A DNA stretch of 64,000 nucleotides from Azospirillum baldaniorum (GTDB taxonomy: Bacteria; Pseudomonadota; Alphaproteobacteria; Azospirillales; Azospirillaceae). Made by a program: the position numbers and the translations under genes. Of this stretch, positions 7,956-16,541 are shown piece by piece (the stretch's first letter is position 1; each line of letters opens with the position of its first letter). Below the pieces are notes generated by a model. It had not been told where the DNA came from and did no database searches. It was given only the letters and a program-made list of their open reading frames with translations. Location of the stretch: the NCBI RefSeq assembly GCF_003119195.2, contig NZ_CP022255.1:372001-436000 (forward strand), written 5' to 3'.

Positions 7956-8995
7956 GCCTCACCCGCCATCACGCGCATGTCCTCCGCCCGCCAGCCGAGC
8001 ATGACCGGCTCGTTTTCGGCCGGCAGGGTTTGGCCGTCGTGCTGGCGGATCACCGTCAGGTCGCCGGCCTCCGTGCGGATTTCGAACAGCCATTGGGTTC
8101 CCTGAAAGACCCGCGCCCGGACGAGGCCCGGCACGCCGCCGCCGTCCACGAAGCGGACCTTCTCCGGCCGCACGGTCAGCAGGCCGGGGCCGTCCGGCAG
8201 CTCCGCAGCGACCGGCCACGCCGTTCCGGCCACGTCGATGCGCCGCCCGGCGCCGTCGCGGCGCACCACACCCTGGAGCAGGTTGGTGCGGCCGAGGAAG
8301 TTGGCGACGAAGGCGCTGGCCGGGTTGTCGTAGGCGTCCTGCGGGGCGGCGACCTGCTCGACCCGGCCCTTGTTCATGATGACCACCCGGTCGGACAAGG
8401 CCATCGCCTCCGCCTGATCGTGGGTGACGAGGATCATGGTGGTGCCGACGCTGCGCTGGATGCGCCGAAGCTCGATCTGCATCTCCTCGCGCATCTTGGC
8501 GTCGAGGTTGGACAGCGGCTCGTCGAGCAGCAGCAGGCTCGGCTTGATGACCATGGCGCGGGCCAGCGCCACGCGCTGCTGCTGGCCGCCGGACATGCGC
8601 CGCGGGTAGCGGTCGCCGAAGGCCCCCAGCCCGACGAGCTGGAGCGCGTCGCGCACCATGCGGTCGCGGTCGGCGCGCGGGATGCCGCGCATCTCCAGCC
8701 CGAAGGCGACGTTCTCCGCCGCCGTCATGTGGGGGAACAGGGCGTAGCTCTGGAAGACGATGCCGAGCCCGCGCTCGTTGGGCTTCCTGGCCAGCAGGTC
8801 GGCGCCGTCCAGCGTGACGCGCCCGGCGCTGGGGTCGAGGAAGCCGGCGATCATCTGGAGCGTCGTGGTCTTGCCGCAGCCCGACGGACCGAGCAGCGAG
8901 ACCAGCTCCCCCTTCTCCACCGTCAGGGACAGGTTGTCGACGGCGACCCAGGGGCCGAACCGCTTGGTCAGCCGATCGAGGACAAGGTAAGGCAT
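7952..8995 (-). CDS. ABC transporter ATP-binding protein, PotA type
   Basis: A 347-residue ATPase with Walker A GPSGCGKTTT, a Q-loop region (IVFQSYALFPHMTA), signature RMSGGQQQRVALARAM, Walker B LLLLDEPLSNLDAK and H-loop LVTHDQAEAMALSD. A C-terminal TOBE domain of about 90 residues (from NLLQGVVRRDG onward) is typical of PotA/FbpC. The ATG at 8995 is chosen because GGGAG lies eight bases upstream; GTG and TTG codons further up lack a site. It energises the two downstream permeases. Confidence 0.92.
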   Translation of the reverse strand: MPYLVLDRLTKRFGPWVAVDNLSLTVEKGELVSLLGPSGCGKTTTLQMIAGFLDPSAGRVTLDGADLLARKPNERGLGIVFQSYALFPHMTAAENVAFGLEMRGIPRADRDRMVRDALQLVGLGAFGDRYPRRMSGGQQQRVALARAMVIKPSLLLLDEPLSNLDAKMREEMQIELRRIQRSVGTTMILVTHDQAEAMALSDRVVIMNKGRVEQVAAPQDAYDNPASAFVANFLGRTNLLQGVVRRDGAGRRIDVAGTAWPVAAELPDGPGLLTVRPEKVRFVDGGGVPGLVRARVFQGTQWLFEIRTEAGDLTVIRQHDGQTLPAENEPVMLGWRAEDMRVMAGEA

Positions 8996-9062
8996 GGCGT
9001 CGTCTCCCACCAAGGAGCCTGGAAAAGTCCGGCCCGCCGCGGGTGCGGGCCGGATGCGGGGG

Positions 9063-10097
9063 TCAGCGCTCGATCTCGCGGGTCCAGCGCTTGTTCCAGG
9101 CCTCGCGGTTGGCGTTGATGGTGTCCCAGTCGACCACCAGCAGCTTGCCCATCTGCTCGGGGCCGTAGGGGATGCCCACCTGCTGGTCGGCGGTCAGGGT
9201 GACGGTCTTGTTGACCGGGCCGAAGCCGGCGCCGGTCGCCATCACGGTCTGCACCTCGGGCGACAGCATGTGCTGGATGAACTGCTGGGCTTCCGCCGCC
9301 TGCTTGCTGCCGGTGATGGCGCAGGCCGCCGAGGCCAGCACGACGCCGCCCTCCTTGGGGTAGACGAAGGCGGCGGGGAAGCCGGTGTCGGCCAGCGCCT
9401 TGGCGCGGCCCGAGCCCCAGACGGCGACGGTGGCCTGCCCGCTCTGGAACAGCTCGGTCATCTTGCCCGGCGACGGCTCGTAGGCGAGCACGTTCGGGTT
9501 CACCTTGTCCTTGAAAGCCTTGAAGCCGGGGTCGATGTTCTTCTCGCCGCCGCCGTCGAGCCGCGCCATCATCACCAGCGCGTGCAGGCCGTAGCTGTTG
9601 TTGATCGGCGGGACGACCAGCTTCTTGCGGAACTTGGCGTCCTCGATGTCCTTCCAGGAGGCGGGGGCGGCCCAGCCGTTCTCGTCGAAGACCTTTTTGT
9701 TGTAGACGATGCCGGTGCCGACCGCGCCGACGCTGACCGCCTTGCCCGAGGGGATCTTCGCCAGATCGTAGAGGTCGTCGTAGACCGGCGCCTTGGCGAT
9801 GTCGGTGCAGAAGCCCAGCGCCACCGCCTGGTACATCGGGCCGTCGTCCAGGATCACCACGTCGATCTGCTGGTTGCCCTTCTGGGCCTGGAGCTTGGCG
9901 AGGTTGTCGGTGGAGTTGCCGGCGACATACTCGACCTTCACGCCCGTCTTGCTCTCGAAGGCCGGGATGATGTCCTTGCGCATGGTCTGTTCGAAGGACC
10001 CGCCGTAGGCGGCGACATACAGGGTCTTCTGCTGCGCCTGCGCGGCGCCGCATCCCAGGGCGGCGGTTGCCATCAGGCCGTACACCAACGCTCGCAT
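9063..10097 (-). CDS. ABC transporter periplasmic binding protein, PotD/F-like
   Basis: A 344-residue precursor with a signal peptide (MRALVYGLMATAALGCGAAQA, cleaved before QQKTLYVAAYGG). The mature start YVAAYGGSFEQTMRKDIIPAFESKTG is that of the spermidine/putrescine and related group of binding proteins. AGGAG lies eight bases before the ATG. It is the first gene of the minus-strand operon running to 623 and is divergent from the LysR gene. The ligand is unknown; the oxidases downstream point to an amine or opine-like compound. Confidence 0.9.
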   Translation of the reverse strand: MRALVYGLMATAALGCGAAQAQQKTLYVAAYGGSFEQTMRKDIIPAFESKTGVKVEYVAGNSTDNLAKLQAQKGNQQIDVVILDDGPMYQAVALGFCTDIAKAPVYDDLYDLAKIPSGKAVSVGAVGTGIVYNKKVFDENGWAAPASWKDIEDAKFRKKLVVPPINNSYGLHALVMMARLDGGGEKNIDPGFKAFKDKVNPNVLAYEPSPGKMTELFQSGQATVAVWGSGRAKALADTGFPAAFVYPKEGGVVLASAACAITGSKQAAEAQQFIQHMLSPEVQTVMATGAGFGPVNKTVTLTADQQVGIPYGPEQMGKLLVVDWDTINANREAWNKRWTREIER

Positions 10098-10205
10098 CTG
10101 TCCCTCTCCTGTTCTGGTTCGTTTCCCAGCGGTGCGCGTTTTGTCGCACCCCCGGAGCGTCGCGCCCCGCTGGCATAATCGTCAAATCGAATTGTTTGTG
10201 GTGTC

Positions 10206-10222
10206 TATAACTGAATGTTATA
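10206..10222. promoter_or_regulatory. LysR-type operator dyad (T-N11-A)
   Basis: A perfect dyad, TATAAC-TGAAT-GTTATA, lies in the 160-bp region between the divergent binding-protein gene (start 10097) and the LysR gene (start 10258). The core fits the T-N11-A LysR box (T at 10208, A at 10220). Position and symmetry suggest it is the recognition site of the adjacent regulator, with possible autoregulation because it is 36 bp from the LysR start. Confidence 0.65.
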
Positions 10223-10257
10223 CTGCAACGCATCTGACACCCTTGGACCGCACCGGA

Positions 10258-11163
10258 ATGCTCAATCCCCGCCAGATCGAGGCGTTCCGCGCCGTCATGC
10301 TGACCGGCGGGATCACCGCGGCGGCGGAGCTTCTGAACATCTCCCAGCCGGCGGTCAGCCGCCTGATCGCCGACCTGCAATACGCGCTGAAGCTGACCTT
10401 GTTCGAGCGGCGTGGCTCGCGCATCGCGCCGACCAGCGAGGCCATGTCGCTGTACCAGGAGGTGGAGCGGTCCTTCGTCGGGCTGGAGCGGATCGAGCAG
10501 GCGGCGCGCGACCTCCAGGAGCGGCGGGCGGGCACGCTGCGGGTGGCCGCCATGCCGGCGATGGCCATCGGCTTCCTGCCGCGCTTCGTCGCCCGCTTCC
10601 TTGAGGAGCGGCCGCGGGTGGACGTGTCGCTGTGGGGCAGCAGCTCCCCCCAGGTGCTCGATTGGGTGGCCGCCGGCCAGTGCGAGCTGGGCTTCGGCCA
10701 GTCGGCGGTGGAGCACGCGACGGTGCTGTGCGAGCGGATGCCGCGGGTGCGGGCGGTCGCCGTGGTGCCGAGCAACCATCCCCTGGCCGCGCGCAAGCGG
10801 CTGGTCCCGGAGGACTTCGCGGGCGAGGCGTTCATCGCGCTCGGCGCCGCCACGCTGATGCGCTATTCCATCGACGCGATGTTTGCCGAGCACGGTGTCG
10901 CCCGGACCATGCGGGTGGAGACGCAACTCACCATGATCGCCTGCGCCATGGTCGCCGCCGGGGCGGGAATCTCCATCGTCGATCCCTTCACGGCGCAGGA
11001 GTATGCGGGGCGCGGCGTCGCCATCCGCCCCTTCGAACCGGCCATCACCTTCGAAATGGCGGTGCTGCATTCGGCGCAGCGGTCGCTGTCCACCCTCGCG
11101 CAGGATTTCCTGGGTGGGTTCCGCGACGCCGTCGCCACCTTCCGCCTGCCCGATCAGGACTGA
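10258..11163 (+). CDS. LysR-family transcriptional regulator, OccR/NocR-like
   Basis: A 301-residue regulator. The N-terminal winged helix-turn-helix reads MLNPRQIEAFRAVMLTGGIT then AAAELLNISQPAVSRLIADL, which closely resembles (from memory) the octopine and nopaline regulators OccR and NocR. An effector-binding domain follows from about residue 90 to the end. The ATG at 10258 is chosen because it gives the standard LysR N-terminus; an upstream in-frame start would run through the promoter dyad. It is divergent from the transporter/oxidase operon and probably activates it when the imported substrate is present. The opine connection is inference from regulator type plus enzyme type. Confidence 0.88.
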   Translation: MLNPRQIEAFRAVMLTGGITAAAELLNISQPAVSRLIADLQYALKLTLFERRGSRIAPTSEAMSLYQEVERSFVGLERIEQAARDLQERRAGTLRVAAMPAMAIGFLPRFVARFLEERPRVDVSLWGSSSPQVLDWVAAGQCELGFGQSAVEHATVLCERMPRVRAVAVVPSNHPLAARKRLVPEDFAGEAFIALGAATLMRYSIDAMFAEHGVARTMRVETQLTMIACAMVAAGAGISIVDPFTAQEYAGRGVAIRPFEPAITFEMAVLHSAQRSLSTLAQDFLGGFRDAVATFRLPDQD

Positions 11164-11179
11164 CGCCGGTTCAGCCCCC

Positions 11180-11944
11180 TCAGCCGCGCGTGTGGAAATG
11201 GCTGAGGAAGGCGCGTGTAGCCTCCTGCTGTGGCCGGTCGATGACGTCGCGCGCCGGCCCCTCCTCCACGATCACGCCGTCGCGCATGAAGATCACGCGG
11301 TCGGCGACCTCGCGGGCGAAGGCGATCTCGTGGGTCACGATGATCATCGTCATGCCCTCGGCGGCGAGGTCGCGCATCACCCCCAGCACCTCCGACACCA
11401 GCTCGGGATCGAGGGCGGAGGTCGCCTCGTCGAACAGCATCACCTCCGGCTCCATGGCGAGCGCGCGGGCGATGGCTACGCGCTGCTTCTGCCCGCCGGA
11501 CAGCCGGTCCGGGTAGGCCTCGGCCTTGTCGGCCAGCCCGACCTTGGCGAGCAGCCGGCGCCCGATGGCCTCGGCCTGCGCCTTCGGCATGTTCTTGGCG
11601 GAGACCGGCCCCTCCATCACGTTGCCCAGCACGGTCATGTGCGGGAACAGGTTGAAGTGCTGGAACACCATGCCGGTGTTGGAGCGGAACTTCGCCTGCG
11701 CCTTGGGCCGGGGCAGCGCCTTCCCCGTCTCGAAGTCGAAGGCATCACCGCCGATGCGGATGCGGCCGCCGTTGGGCACCACCAGCAGATTCAGGCAGCG
11801 CAGCAGGGTGGACTTGCCCGACCCCGAGGGGCCGATCAGCGCCACCACGGCTCCGGGGTCGACCTTCAGGGTGATGTCGCGCAGGACGACCAGTTCGCCG
11901 AATTGCTTCCTCAGCCCGGCGACTTCGATCTTGGGAATGCTCAT
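11180..11944 (-). CDS. Polar amino-acid ABC transporter ATPase, GlnQ type
   Basis: A 254-residue ATPase with Walker [17 protein letters not shown]-loop [15 protein letters not shown], signature [16 protein letters not shown], Walker [15 protein letters not shown] and the H-loop [16 protein letters not shown]. The [13 protein letters not shown] stretch is diagnostic of the amino-acid (GlnQ/HisP) class. It is the last gene of an importer with the permease at 11997 and binding protein at 12867, 16 bp from the convergent end of the LysR gene. It might also serve the orphan binding protein at 1027. Confidence 0.92.
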   Translation of the reverse strand: MSIPKIEVAGLRKQFGELVVLRDITLKVDPGAVVALIGPSGSGKSTLLRCLNLLVVPNGGRIRIGGDAFDFETGKALPRPKAQAKFRSNTGMVFQHFNLFPHMTVLGNVMEGPVSAKNMPKAQAEAIGRRLLAKVGLADKAEAYPDRLSGGQKQRVAIARALAMEPEVMLFDEATSALDPELVSEVLGVMRDLAAEGMTMIIVTHEIAFAREVADRVIFMRDGVIVEEGPARDVIDRPQQEATRAFLSHFHTRG

Positions 11945-11996
11945 GGGAAAGGCCCTCTCGCGTTGGATCGCCGGGGGAACGTCAGTGACCCGGACC

Positions 11997-12659
11997 TTAA
12001 TGACCGGTCTGGAGCTGCTTCTCGCCCCGCTTCACGATGGCCGTCAGGGGGACCAGCACGACGAAGTAGATCAGCGCGACGATGGTATAGACCTCCAGAG
12101 GGCGGAAGGTGTCCGTCGCGGCGACCTGCCCCTGGTAGAGAAGGTCCGGCACCGCCACCACCGAGACCAGCGAAGTGTTCTTGAACTGGATGATCGACTG
12201 GTTCATCAGCGGCGGGATCATGCGCTTGACCGCCTGGGGCAGCACGATGCGTCGCATCACCTTGGCCGGCGTCATGCCGAGCGCCAGCCCGGCCTCCGTC
12301 TGTCCCGCCTCGATGGAGACCACACCGCCCCGGATCACCTCCGCGTAGAAGGACCCGCCGTAGAGCGACAGGGTGAGGACGGAGGCCGTCACCGCGTCGA
12401 TCTGGATGCCGGTCAGCATCGGCAGCGCGTAGTAGAACCACAGAAGCTGCACCAGCAGGGGCGTGCAGCGGAACAGCTCGATGTAGGCCCAGGAGATCCA
12501 GCGCAGCACCGCGAAGCGCGAGAGCTGGGCCAGCCCGCCGACCAGCCCGAGCAGCAGGCCCAGCACGACGACGGCGGCCGTCAGGCCGATGGTGACCAGC
12601 GTGCCGTTGAGGAACAGCCAGCGGTATCCCCAGAGCATCTCGAAGTTGAAGGTGTACAT
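11997..12659 (-). CDS. Polar amino-acid ABC transporter permease, HisM/GlnP type
   Basis: A 220-residue membrane protein. It has an N-terminal segment [20 protein letters not shown] and the EAA loop [29 protein letters not shown], both typical of the family. An [14 protein letters not shown] segment and a C-terminal hydrophobic segment complete the fold. The ATG at 12659 matches the family length; longer readings enter the hairpin-rich intergenic region. Only one permease gene is present, so the channel is probably a homodimer. Confidence 0.9.
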   Translation of the reverse strand: MYTFNFEMLWGYRWLFLNGTLVTIGLTAAVVVLGLLLGLVGGLAQLSRFAVLRWISWAYIELFRCTPLLVQLLWFYYALPMLTGIQIDAVTASVLTLSLYGGSFYAEVIRGGVVSIEAGQTEAGLALGMTPAKVMRRIVLPQAVKRMIPPLMNQSIIQFKNTSLVSVVAVPDLLYQGQVAATDTFRPLEVYTIVALIYFVVLVPLTAIVKRGEKQLQTGH

Positions 12660-12727
12660 GGCGGGCCTGCTTGCAAAACTTCGGAACGGCGGCCGAATCC
12701 CCGCGGGGCCGGCCGCCGTGCGCCATC

Positions 12728-12871
12728 GGAACCCAAATTCATCGACAGGTTCCTTCAAAGCGGATTGCAATCCGCTTTGGACCGCGACGGCGGTCCCGGC
12801 CGCACGTGCGGCCGAAGCCCGCCGGCGAGTGAGGCGATGTGACTCTAAAGCGAACGGACGTTCGCTTTAGA
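12728..12871. repeat. Array of four to five palindromes between binding-protein and permease genes
   Basis: Successive inverted repeats are visible. GGAACC/GGTTCC form a stem at 12728-12753. A perfect 24-bp palindrome with half CAAAGCGGATTG lies at 12756-12779. GGACCGC/GCGGTCC follow directly. A perfect 18-bp palindrome with half CGGCCGCAC lies at 12797-12814. A 13-bp stem (TCTAAAGCGAACG) with a 2-base loop spans 12844-12871 and overlaps the stop codon of the binding-protein gene. Such arrays resemble REP/BIME elements, which stabilise upstream mRNA or attenuate downstream expression, giving more binding protein than permease. That role is inferred. Confidence 0.75.
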
Positions 12872-13721
12872 AGGTGATGCCTTCCGGGATGTCGCTCATG
12901 GCGATGTCCACCTTGGCGAGGCTGTTCACCACCGCTTCGCGGATCAGACCCAGGCCCTGGGCGTAGACGATCCAGGTGTTCACGAAGTCGCGCAGGGTCT
13001 TGTCCGGCTCGCGCCGCACCGCCGCGTTGGAGGTGGAGCCGAAGATCGGGCGCGGCACGATCACCTTGCCCAGCGACGGGTCGCGCTTCACCGCGCGCAC
13101 GCCGCCCATCCAGAAGATCGACTGGGCGTCGGCCCGGCCGCTGCGCACGGCCAGCGTCGCCTCGTCCAGCGACTTGAAGCGGATGATCTGGGCGTTCGGG
13201 CAGAGGCGGCTGGCCACTTGGTCGTGGGCGGAACCGACGTCCACCGCGATCTTCACCTCCGGCTTGTTCATGTCGGCCCAGCTCTTCGGCTCGAAGCCCG
13301 GCTTGGCGATGACGACCAGGGCGCTGTTGTAGACCGGCACCGTGAAGTCGACGGCCAGGGCGCGTTTGGGCGTCGGGTTCATGCCGAACATGACGTCGAT
13401 CTTGTTGGCCTGGAGATCGAGGATGGCGTTGCCCCAGGTGGTCTCGACCACCTCGATGCCGACGTCCATGTCGGCGGCGAGCGCCGACCCGATGTCCCAG
13501 AACTGACCCGACCACTGGCCGGTCGTCTGGTCCTTCATGATCCAGGGGGCGCCGGTCGCCACACCGCCGATGCGCAGCTTCTTGGCCTTCAGGACCCGGT
13601 CGAAGGAGCTGCCGCCCTCCTGCGCCGCGGCCGGGGCGATGCCCGCCGCCATGGTGGCCCCGAAAGCCCCGACCGCCGCGCCGGCGCCCAGAAACCCAGC
13701 CAGTTCCCTGCGATTCACCAT
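12867..13721 (-). CDS. Amino-acid ABC transporter periplasmic binding protein (Tat-like signal)
   Basis: A 284-residue precursor with an N-terminal NRRELAGFLGAGAAVGAFG leader (an arginine pair and long Ala/Gly-rich core, cleaved near APAAAQEGG) that could use the Tat route. The mature domain contains GGVATGAPWIMKDQTTGQWS and VVETTWGNAILDLQANKIDVMFGMN, typical of family 3 amino-acid binding proteins. AAGGGAG precedes the ATG. It is the first transporter gene, after the DapA-like gene, and is followed by the palindrome array. The substrate is not predictable from sequence. Confidence 0.87.
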   Translation of the reverse strand: MVNRRELAGFLGAGAAVGAFGATMAAGIAPAAAQEGGSSFDRVLKAKKLRIGGVATGAPWIMKDQTTGQWSGQFWDIGSALAADMDVGIEVVETTWGNAILDLQANKIDVMFGMNPTPKRALAVDFTVPVYNSALVVIAKPGFEPKSWADMNKPEVKIAVDVGSAHDQVASRLCPNAQIIRFKSLDEATLAVRSGRADAQSIFWMGGVRAVKRDPSLGKVIVPRPIFGSTSNAAVRREPDKTLRDFVNTWIVYAQGLGLIREAVVNSLAKVDIAMSDIPEGITF

Positions 13722-13761
13722 GTCCGTCTCCCTTGTGGTCCGTCGGGCTGTCCGACCGGAT

Positions 13762-13789
13762 GTGTCGTGACGTGTGTGTCGTGACGTGT
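13762..13789. repeat. Perfect 14-bp tandem direct repeat upstream of binding-protein gene
   Basis: GTGTCGTGACGTGT occurs twice head to tail with no spacer, 41-68 bp upstream of the binding-protein start (13721). Each unit contains the partial dyad GTCGTGAC. It could bind a regulator or be a replication-slippage duplication; no function is proved. Confidence 0.5.
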
Positions 13790-13893
13790 CTTCGGGCCAT
13801 TCCGTGTTCGTTGACCGGCCGCCGCCGCGGCTTCGCGTTGTTGGGGCGCTCTCGAGAAAGAAGCCGGGGCGCCCGGAGTGTTCTTTTCGGCCG

Positions 13894-14793
13894 TCAGGCG
13901 AGCGCGATGTCGCGCGCGTGCCGCGCGACGGCCTGGAGCTTCTCGGTGGTTTCGGCGGTCGGCGCGGTCAGCGGCAGCCGCACCCCGCCGACCGGCATGC
14001 CGGCCATCGCCATGAAGGCCTTCAGCGGGCCGGGGTTGGTTTCCAGGAAGATGGAATTCACCACCGGGTCGATCTGGGTCTGCTCGGCCAGCGCCTCGTT
14101 CAGCTTGCCGGCGCGCGCCAGCGCGAAGATGCGCAGCCAGATCTTCGGGTAGATGGTCGCCGAGGCCAGCACGCCGCCCCGCGCGCCCAGCGCGACGTGG
14201 GTGGCGAACAGCGGTTCCTCGCCGCTCAGCACCGAGATCTTGTCGCCGGCGTACTTCATCGTCTTGATGAATTCCGGCATGTCGTAGGAGGAGAACTTCA
14301 TGCCGATGATGGAGCCGTCCTCCGCCATCGCCTGCACGCCCTCGGCGGTGACCGCCACGGTGGTGCGGCGGGGGATCTGGTAGAGCATGACCGGCAGGTC
14401 CACCGCGTCGCGGTAGGCGCGGAAATAGGCGCGCATGCCCTCCTGGGTGCCGGCGGCGTAATAAGGGGTGACGGTCATCACCGCGGCGGCCCCGGCGGCG
14501 GCGAAGTCGCGCCCGGCTTCGACCGCGTCCTGGAAGCCGGTGGACAGCACGCCGGGGATCACCGGCTTGCCACCGGCCTCCTCCACGCAGGCGGCGACCA
14601 CGCGTTTGCGCTCGTCCCGCGACAGGGCGGGATACTCGCCGGTGCCGCCGATCGGCACGACGCCGGACGCCCCGGCGTCGAGCTGGTGGCGCACCAGCCG
14701 CTTCAGGCCGGCGATGTCGACGGAACCGTCGACCGTCAGCGGCGTGACGATGGCGCTGAACAGGCCGCTGATCTCCGAATGGGTGAGTGCCAT
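13894..14793 (-). CDS. DapA/N-acetylneuraminate lyase-superfamily aldolase
   Basis: A 299-residue TIM-barrel protein. It has GLFSAIVTPLTVDGSVD at the N-terminus, GVVPIGGTGEYPALSRDER (the GxxGE loop), VMTVTPYY with the conserved Tyr, and IIGMKFSS carrying the Schiff-base Lys near residue 165. The family includes dihydrodipicolinate synthase and several sugar-acid or hydroxyproline-pathway lyases. The context (amino-acid importer downstream, no lysine genes) favours a catabolic lyase or deaminase over DapA. The ATG at 14793 is preferred because it begins the barrel; upstream in-frame codons lie in AT-richer promoter sequence. The exact reaction is unknown. Confidence 0.85.
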   Translation of the reverse strand: MALTHSEISGLFSAIVTPLTVDGSVDIAGLKRLVRHQLDAGASGVVPIGGTGEYPALSRDERKRVVAACVEEAGGKPVIPGVLSTGFQDAVEAGRDFAAAGAAAVMTVTPYYAAGTQEGMRAYFRAYRDAVDLPVMLYQIPRRTTVAVTAEGVQAMAEDGSIIGMKFSSYDMPEFIKTMKYAGDKISVLSGEEPLFATHVALGARGGVLASATIYPKIWLRIFALARAGKLNEALAEQTQIDPVVNSIFLETNPGPLKAFMAMAGMPVGGVRLPLTAPTAETTEKLQAVARHARDIALA

Positions 14794-15166
14794 GGGGTCC
14801 TCGGATTTCCTAAGCGTGGCGTTTGAGGCGTGGCGTAAGGGTGTGTGGCGGCCGCAGGGCGGCCTCGCCCCCGCGATGCGGGAAGCCGGTTCGGGACGAT
14901 CGGAAAAAGCGCGATGAAACGAGTCCGATGAAATCGACAAAGACCGGCGCACCGCCGGAAATCCGTGCCTGAACCCGCACCCGGATCAACGCTCGGGTGG
15001 GTGCCGGAGGGAACGGGGGCGATGGAGCGTCCCTTGTGAGACCTCGATCCGGCCCCGCCCGCTTCCGACAACGGAGATGTGACCCTATTTTTCCTTTTGC
15101 TGCAACAACAAATCGTTTCATGGATGAAAAGTGATGATACGATAAAATCTGGCGCGCCAACACACG
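14794..15166 (-). promoter_or_regulatory. 373-bp promoter region upstream of the DapA-like gene
   Basis: No gene is supported here. The stretch 15080-15155 is much richer in A/T than its surroundings and holds the inverted repeat TTTCAT-GG-ATGAAA at 15116-15129. Read on the minus strand there is a TTGACG-like element near 15170 and AT-rich -10 candidates near 15145, so it probably holds the promoter of the aldolase/transporter operon. Boundaries are approximate. Confidence 0.4.
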
Positions 15167-16321
15167 TCAACGTGGCCGTTCCACCGTCCCCACGATGTCG
15201 GCCACGGTCGGGGCGCCGAGGAAACCCATGGTGGTCAGAAGCTCGCGCCGGATCATCTCCAGCACCGCCTGCGCACCGGCCGCCCCGTCGGTGGCCAGCC
15301 CGTAGAGAACGGCACGGCCAAGCAGCACGCCCTGCGCTCCGAGCCCCAGATAGCCGGCAACGTGGCTGCCGCGCCGCACCCCGCTGTCCGCCAGGACGGT
15401 CACCCGGTCGCCGACCCGCTCGGCGATGTCCGTCAGACAGCGCACGGGGTGGATGGCGTGGTCCAGGTTGCGGGCGCCGTGATTGGACACAACGATCCCG
15501 TCCACCCCCAGTTCGGCGGCCTTCTCCGCGTCGTCGGCGCGCAGCACGCCCTTCAAAATCAGCTTGCCCTTCCAGGCGTCCCGCAAGCTCCGCACGTCGC
15601 CCCACCCCACGTCCTGGGCGAGGCCGATCTCGTCGCCGACGGCGACCCGACCCAGCGCGGTGCGGAACTCGTCGGGATAGTGGGCGTAGGTCGGCACGCC
15701 GCCGTTGCGCAGATACTTGGCGAAAACCCCGGCGAACCAGCGCGGGTGGGCGAGACAGTCCAGCCCGGCGCGCACCGACGGCTTGATCGGAATCCCGAAG
15801 CCGTTGCGGACGTTGTATTCGCGATTGGGCGTCACCGCCGTGTCCACGGTCAGGACCAGGGCCTCCGCCCCGGCCCGTTCGGCGCGCCGCACCAGCTCGC
15901 GGGTGCGCTCGCGGCTGCGCCAGACATAGAGCTGGAACCACAGCCGCGCCCCGGATTCCCCGGCGATCCGCTCGACGGAGGTGATGGACTGGGTGGAGAC
16001 GCAGAAGGGAATGCCGACCGCGGCGGCGGCCTTGGCCAGTTCGACCTCGCCGTCGTACCAGACCAGCCCGGCCACGGCGGTGGGCGCCACGACCAGCGGC
16101 ATGGGCTGATCCACCCCGAACAGGCGGGTGGTGGCGTCGCGTTTCGACACGTCCACCAGAACGCGCGGCTTGAAGACGAGGCTGTCGAGTGCCGTTTTGC
16201 TCGTCGCGATGCCAGTTTCGTCCTCGGCTCCGCGGTCGATGTACTCGAACAGGCCGCGCGGGAGGCGGGCGCGTGCCCGCTGCCGGGCCTCGGCGATGTT
16301 GAGCGACGCGGTCACCGCCAT
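15167..16321 (-). CDS. FMN-dependent alpha-hydroxyacid oxidase/L-lactate dehydrogenase family
   Basis: A 384-residue FMN TIM-barrel enzyme. It has LPRGLFEYIDRGAEDE at the N-terminus, PLVVAPTAVAGLVWYDGE (flavin site), KGVLRADDAEKAAELGVDGIVVSNHGARNLDH with the catalytic His and Arg region, and VLADSGVRRGSHVAGYLGLGAQ for FMN phosphate. It oxidises L-2-hydroxyacids such as lactate, mandelate or glycolate to ketoacids. The ATG at 16321 is chosen over an upstream reading to 16435, which would cross AT-rich promoter DNA and add a non-family leader. A GTG at 16315 with GGGGA seven bases away is also possible. It is divergent from an FAD-linked oxidase gene, so the pair could handle both enantiomers of a hydroxyacid. 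Confidence 0.87.
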   Translation of the reverse strand: MAVTASLNIAEARQRARARLPRGLFEYIDRGAEDETGIATSKTALDSLVFKPRVLVDVSKRDATTRLFGVDQPMPLVVAPTAVAGLVWYDGEVELAKAAAAVGIPFCVSTQSITSVERIAGESGARLWFQLYVWRSRERTRELVRRAERAGAEALVLTVDTAVTPNREYNVRNGFGIPIKPSVRAGLDCLAHPRWFAGVFAKYLRNGGVPTYAHYPDEFRTALGRVAVGDEIGLAQDVGWGDVRSLRDAWKGKLILKGVLRADDAEKAAELGVDGIVVSNHGARNLDHAIHPVRCLTDIAERVGDRVTVLADSGVRRGSHVAGYLGLGAQGVLLGRAVLYGLATDGAAGAQAVLEMIRRELLTTMGFLGAPTVADIVGTVERPR

Positions 16322-16541
16322 TTCCCCGGTTTCCGCGGGAAGACGCGTGCATCGCACGATTCGCAGGATGTGCCCATTGGGTGCTGCTCCGACAAAAATT
16401 ATCTTTTCGGGAACAATTTTTCGTATGCTAGACATAAGGAAACAGTATCGTCAACGTCCGATCGTCCTGGCCGATTGTCCGCCTCACCGACCTCCACCCC
16501 GGCGCCCCTCCTCCGGCCCCGAAGCCACAAGGACCTGCCCG

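Noticed and set aside
13894-14793. Naming the aldolase dapA
   Set aside because: The Schiff-base lyase fold is clear, but the catabolic transporter context and lack of lysine genes make biosynthetic DapA unlikely.
16322-16435. N-terminal extension of the FMN hydroxyacid oxidase
   Set aside because: The extra 38 codons lie in AT-rich divergent promoter DNA and do not resemble the start of the family.
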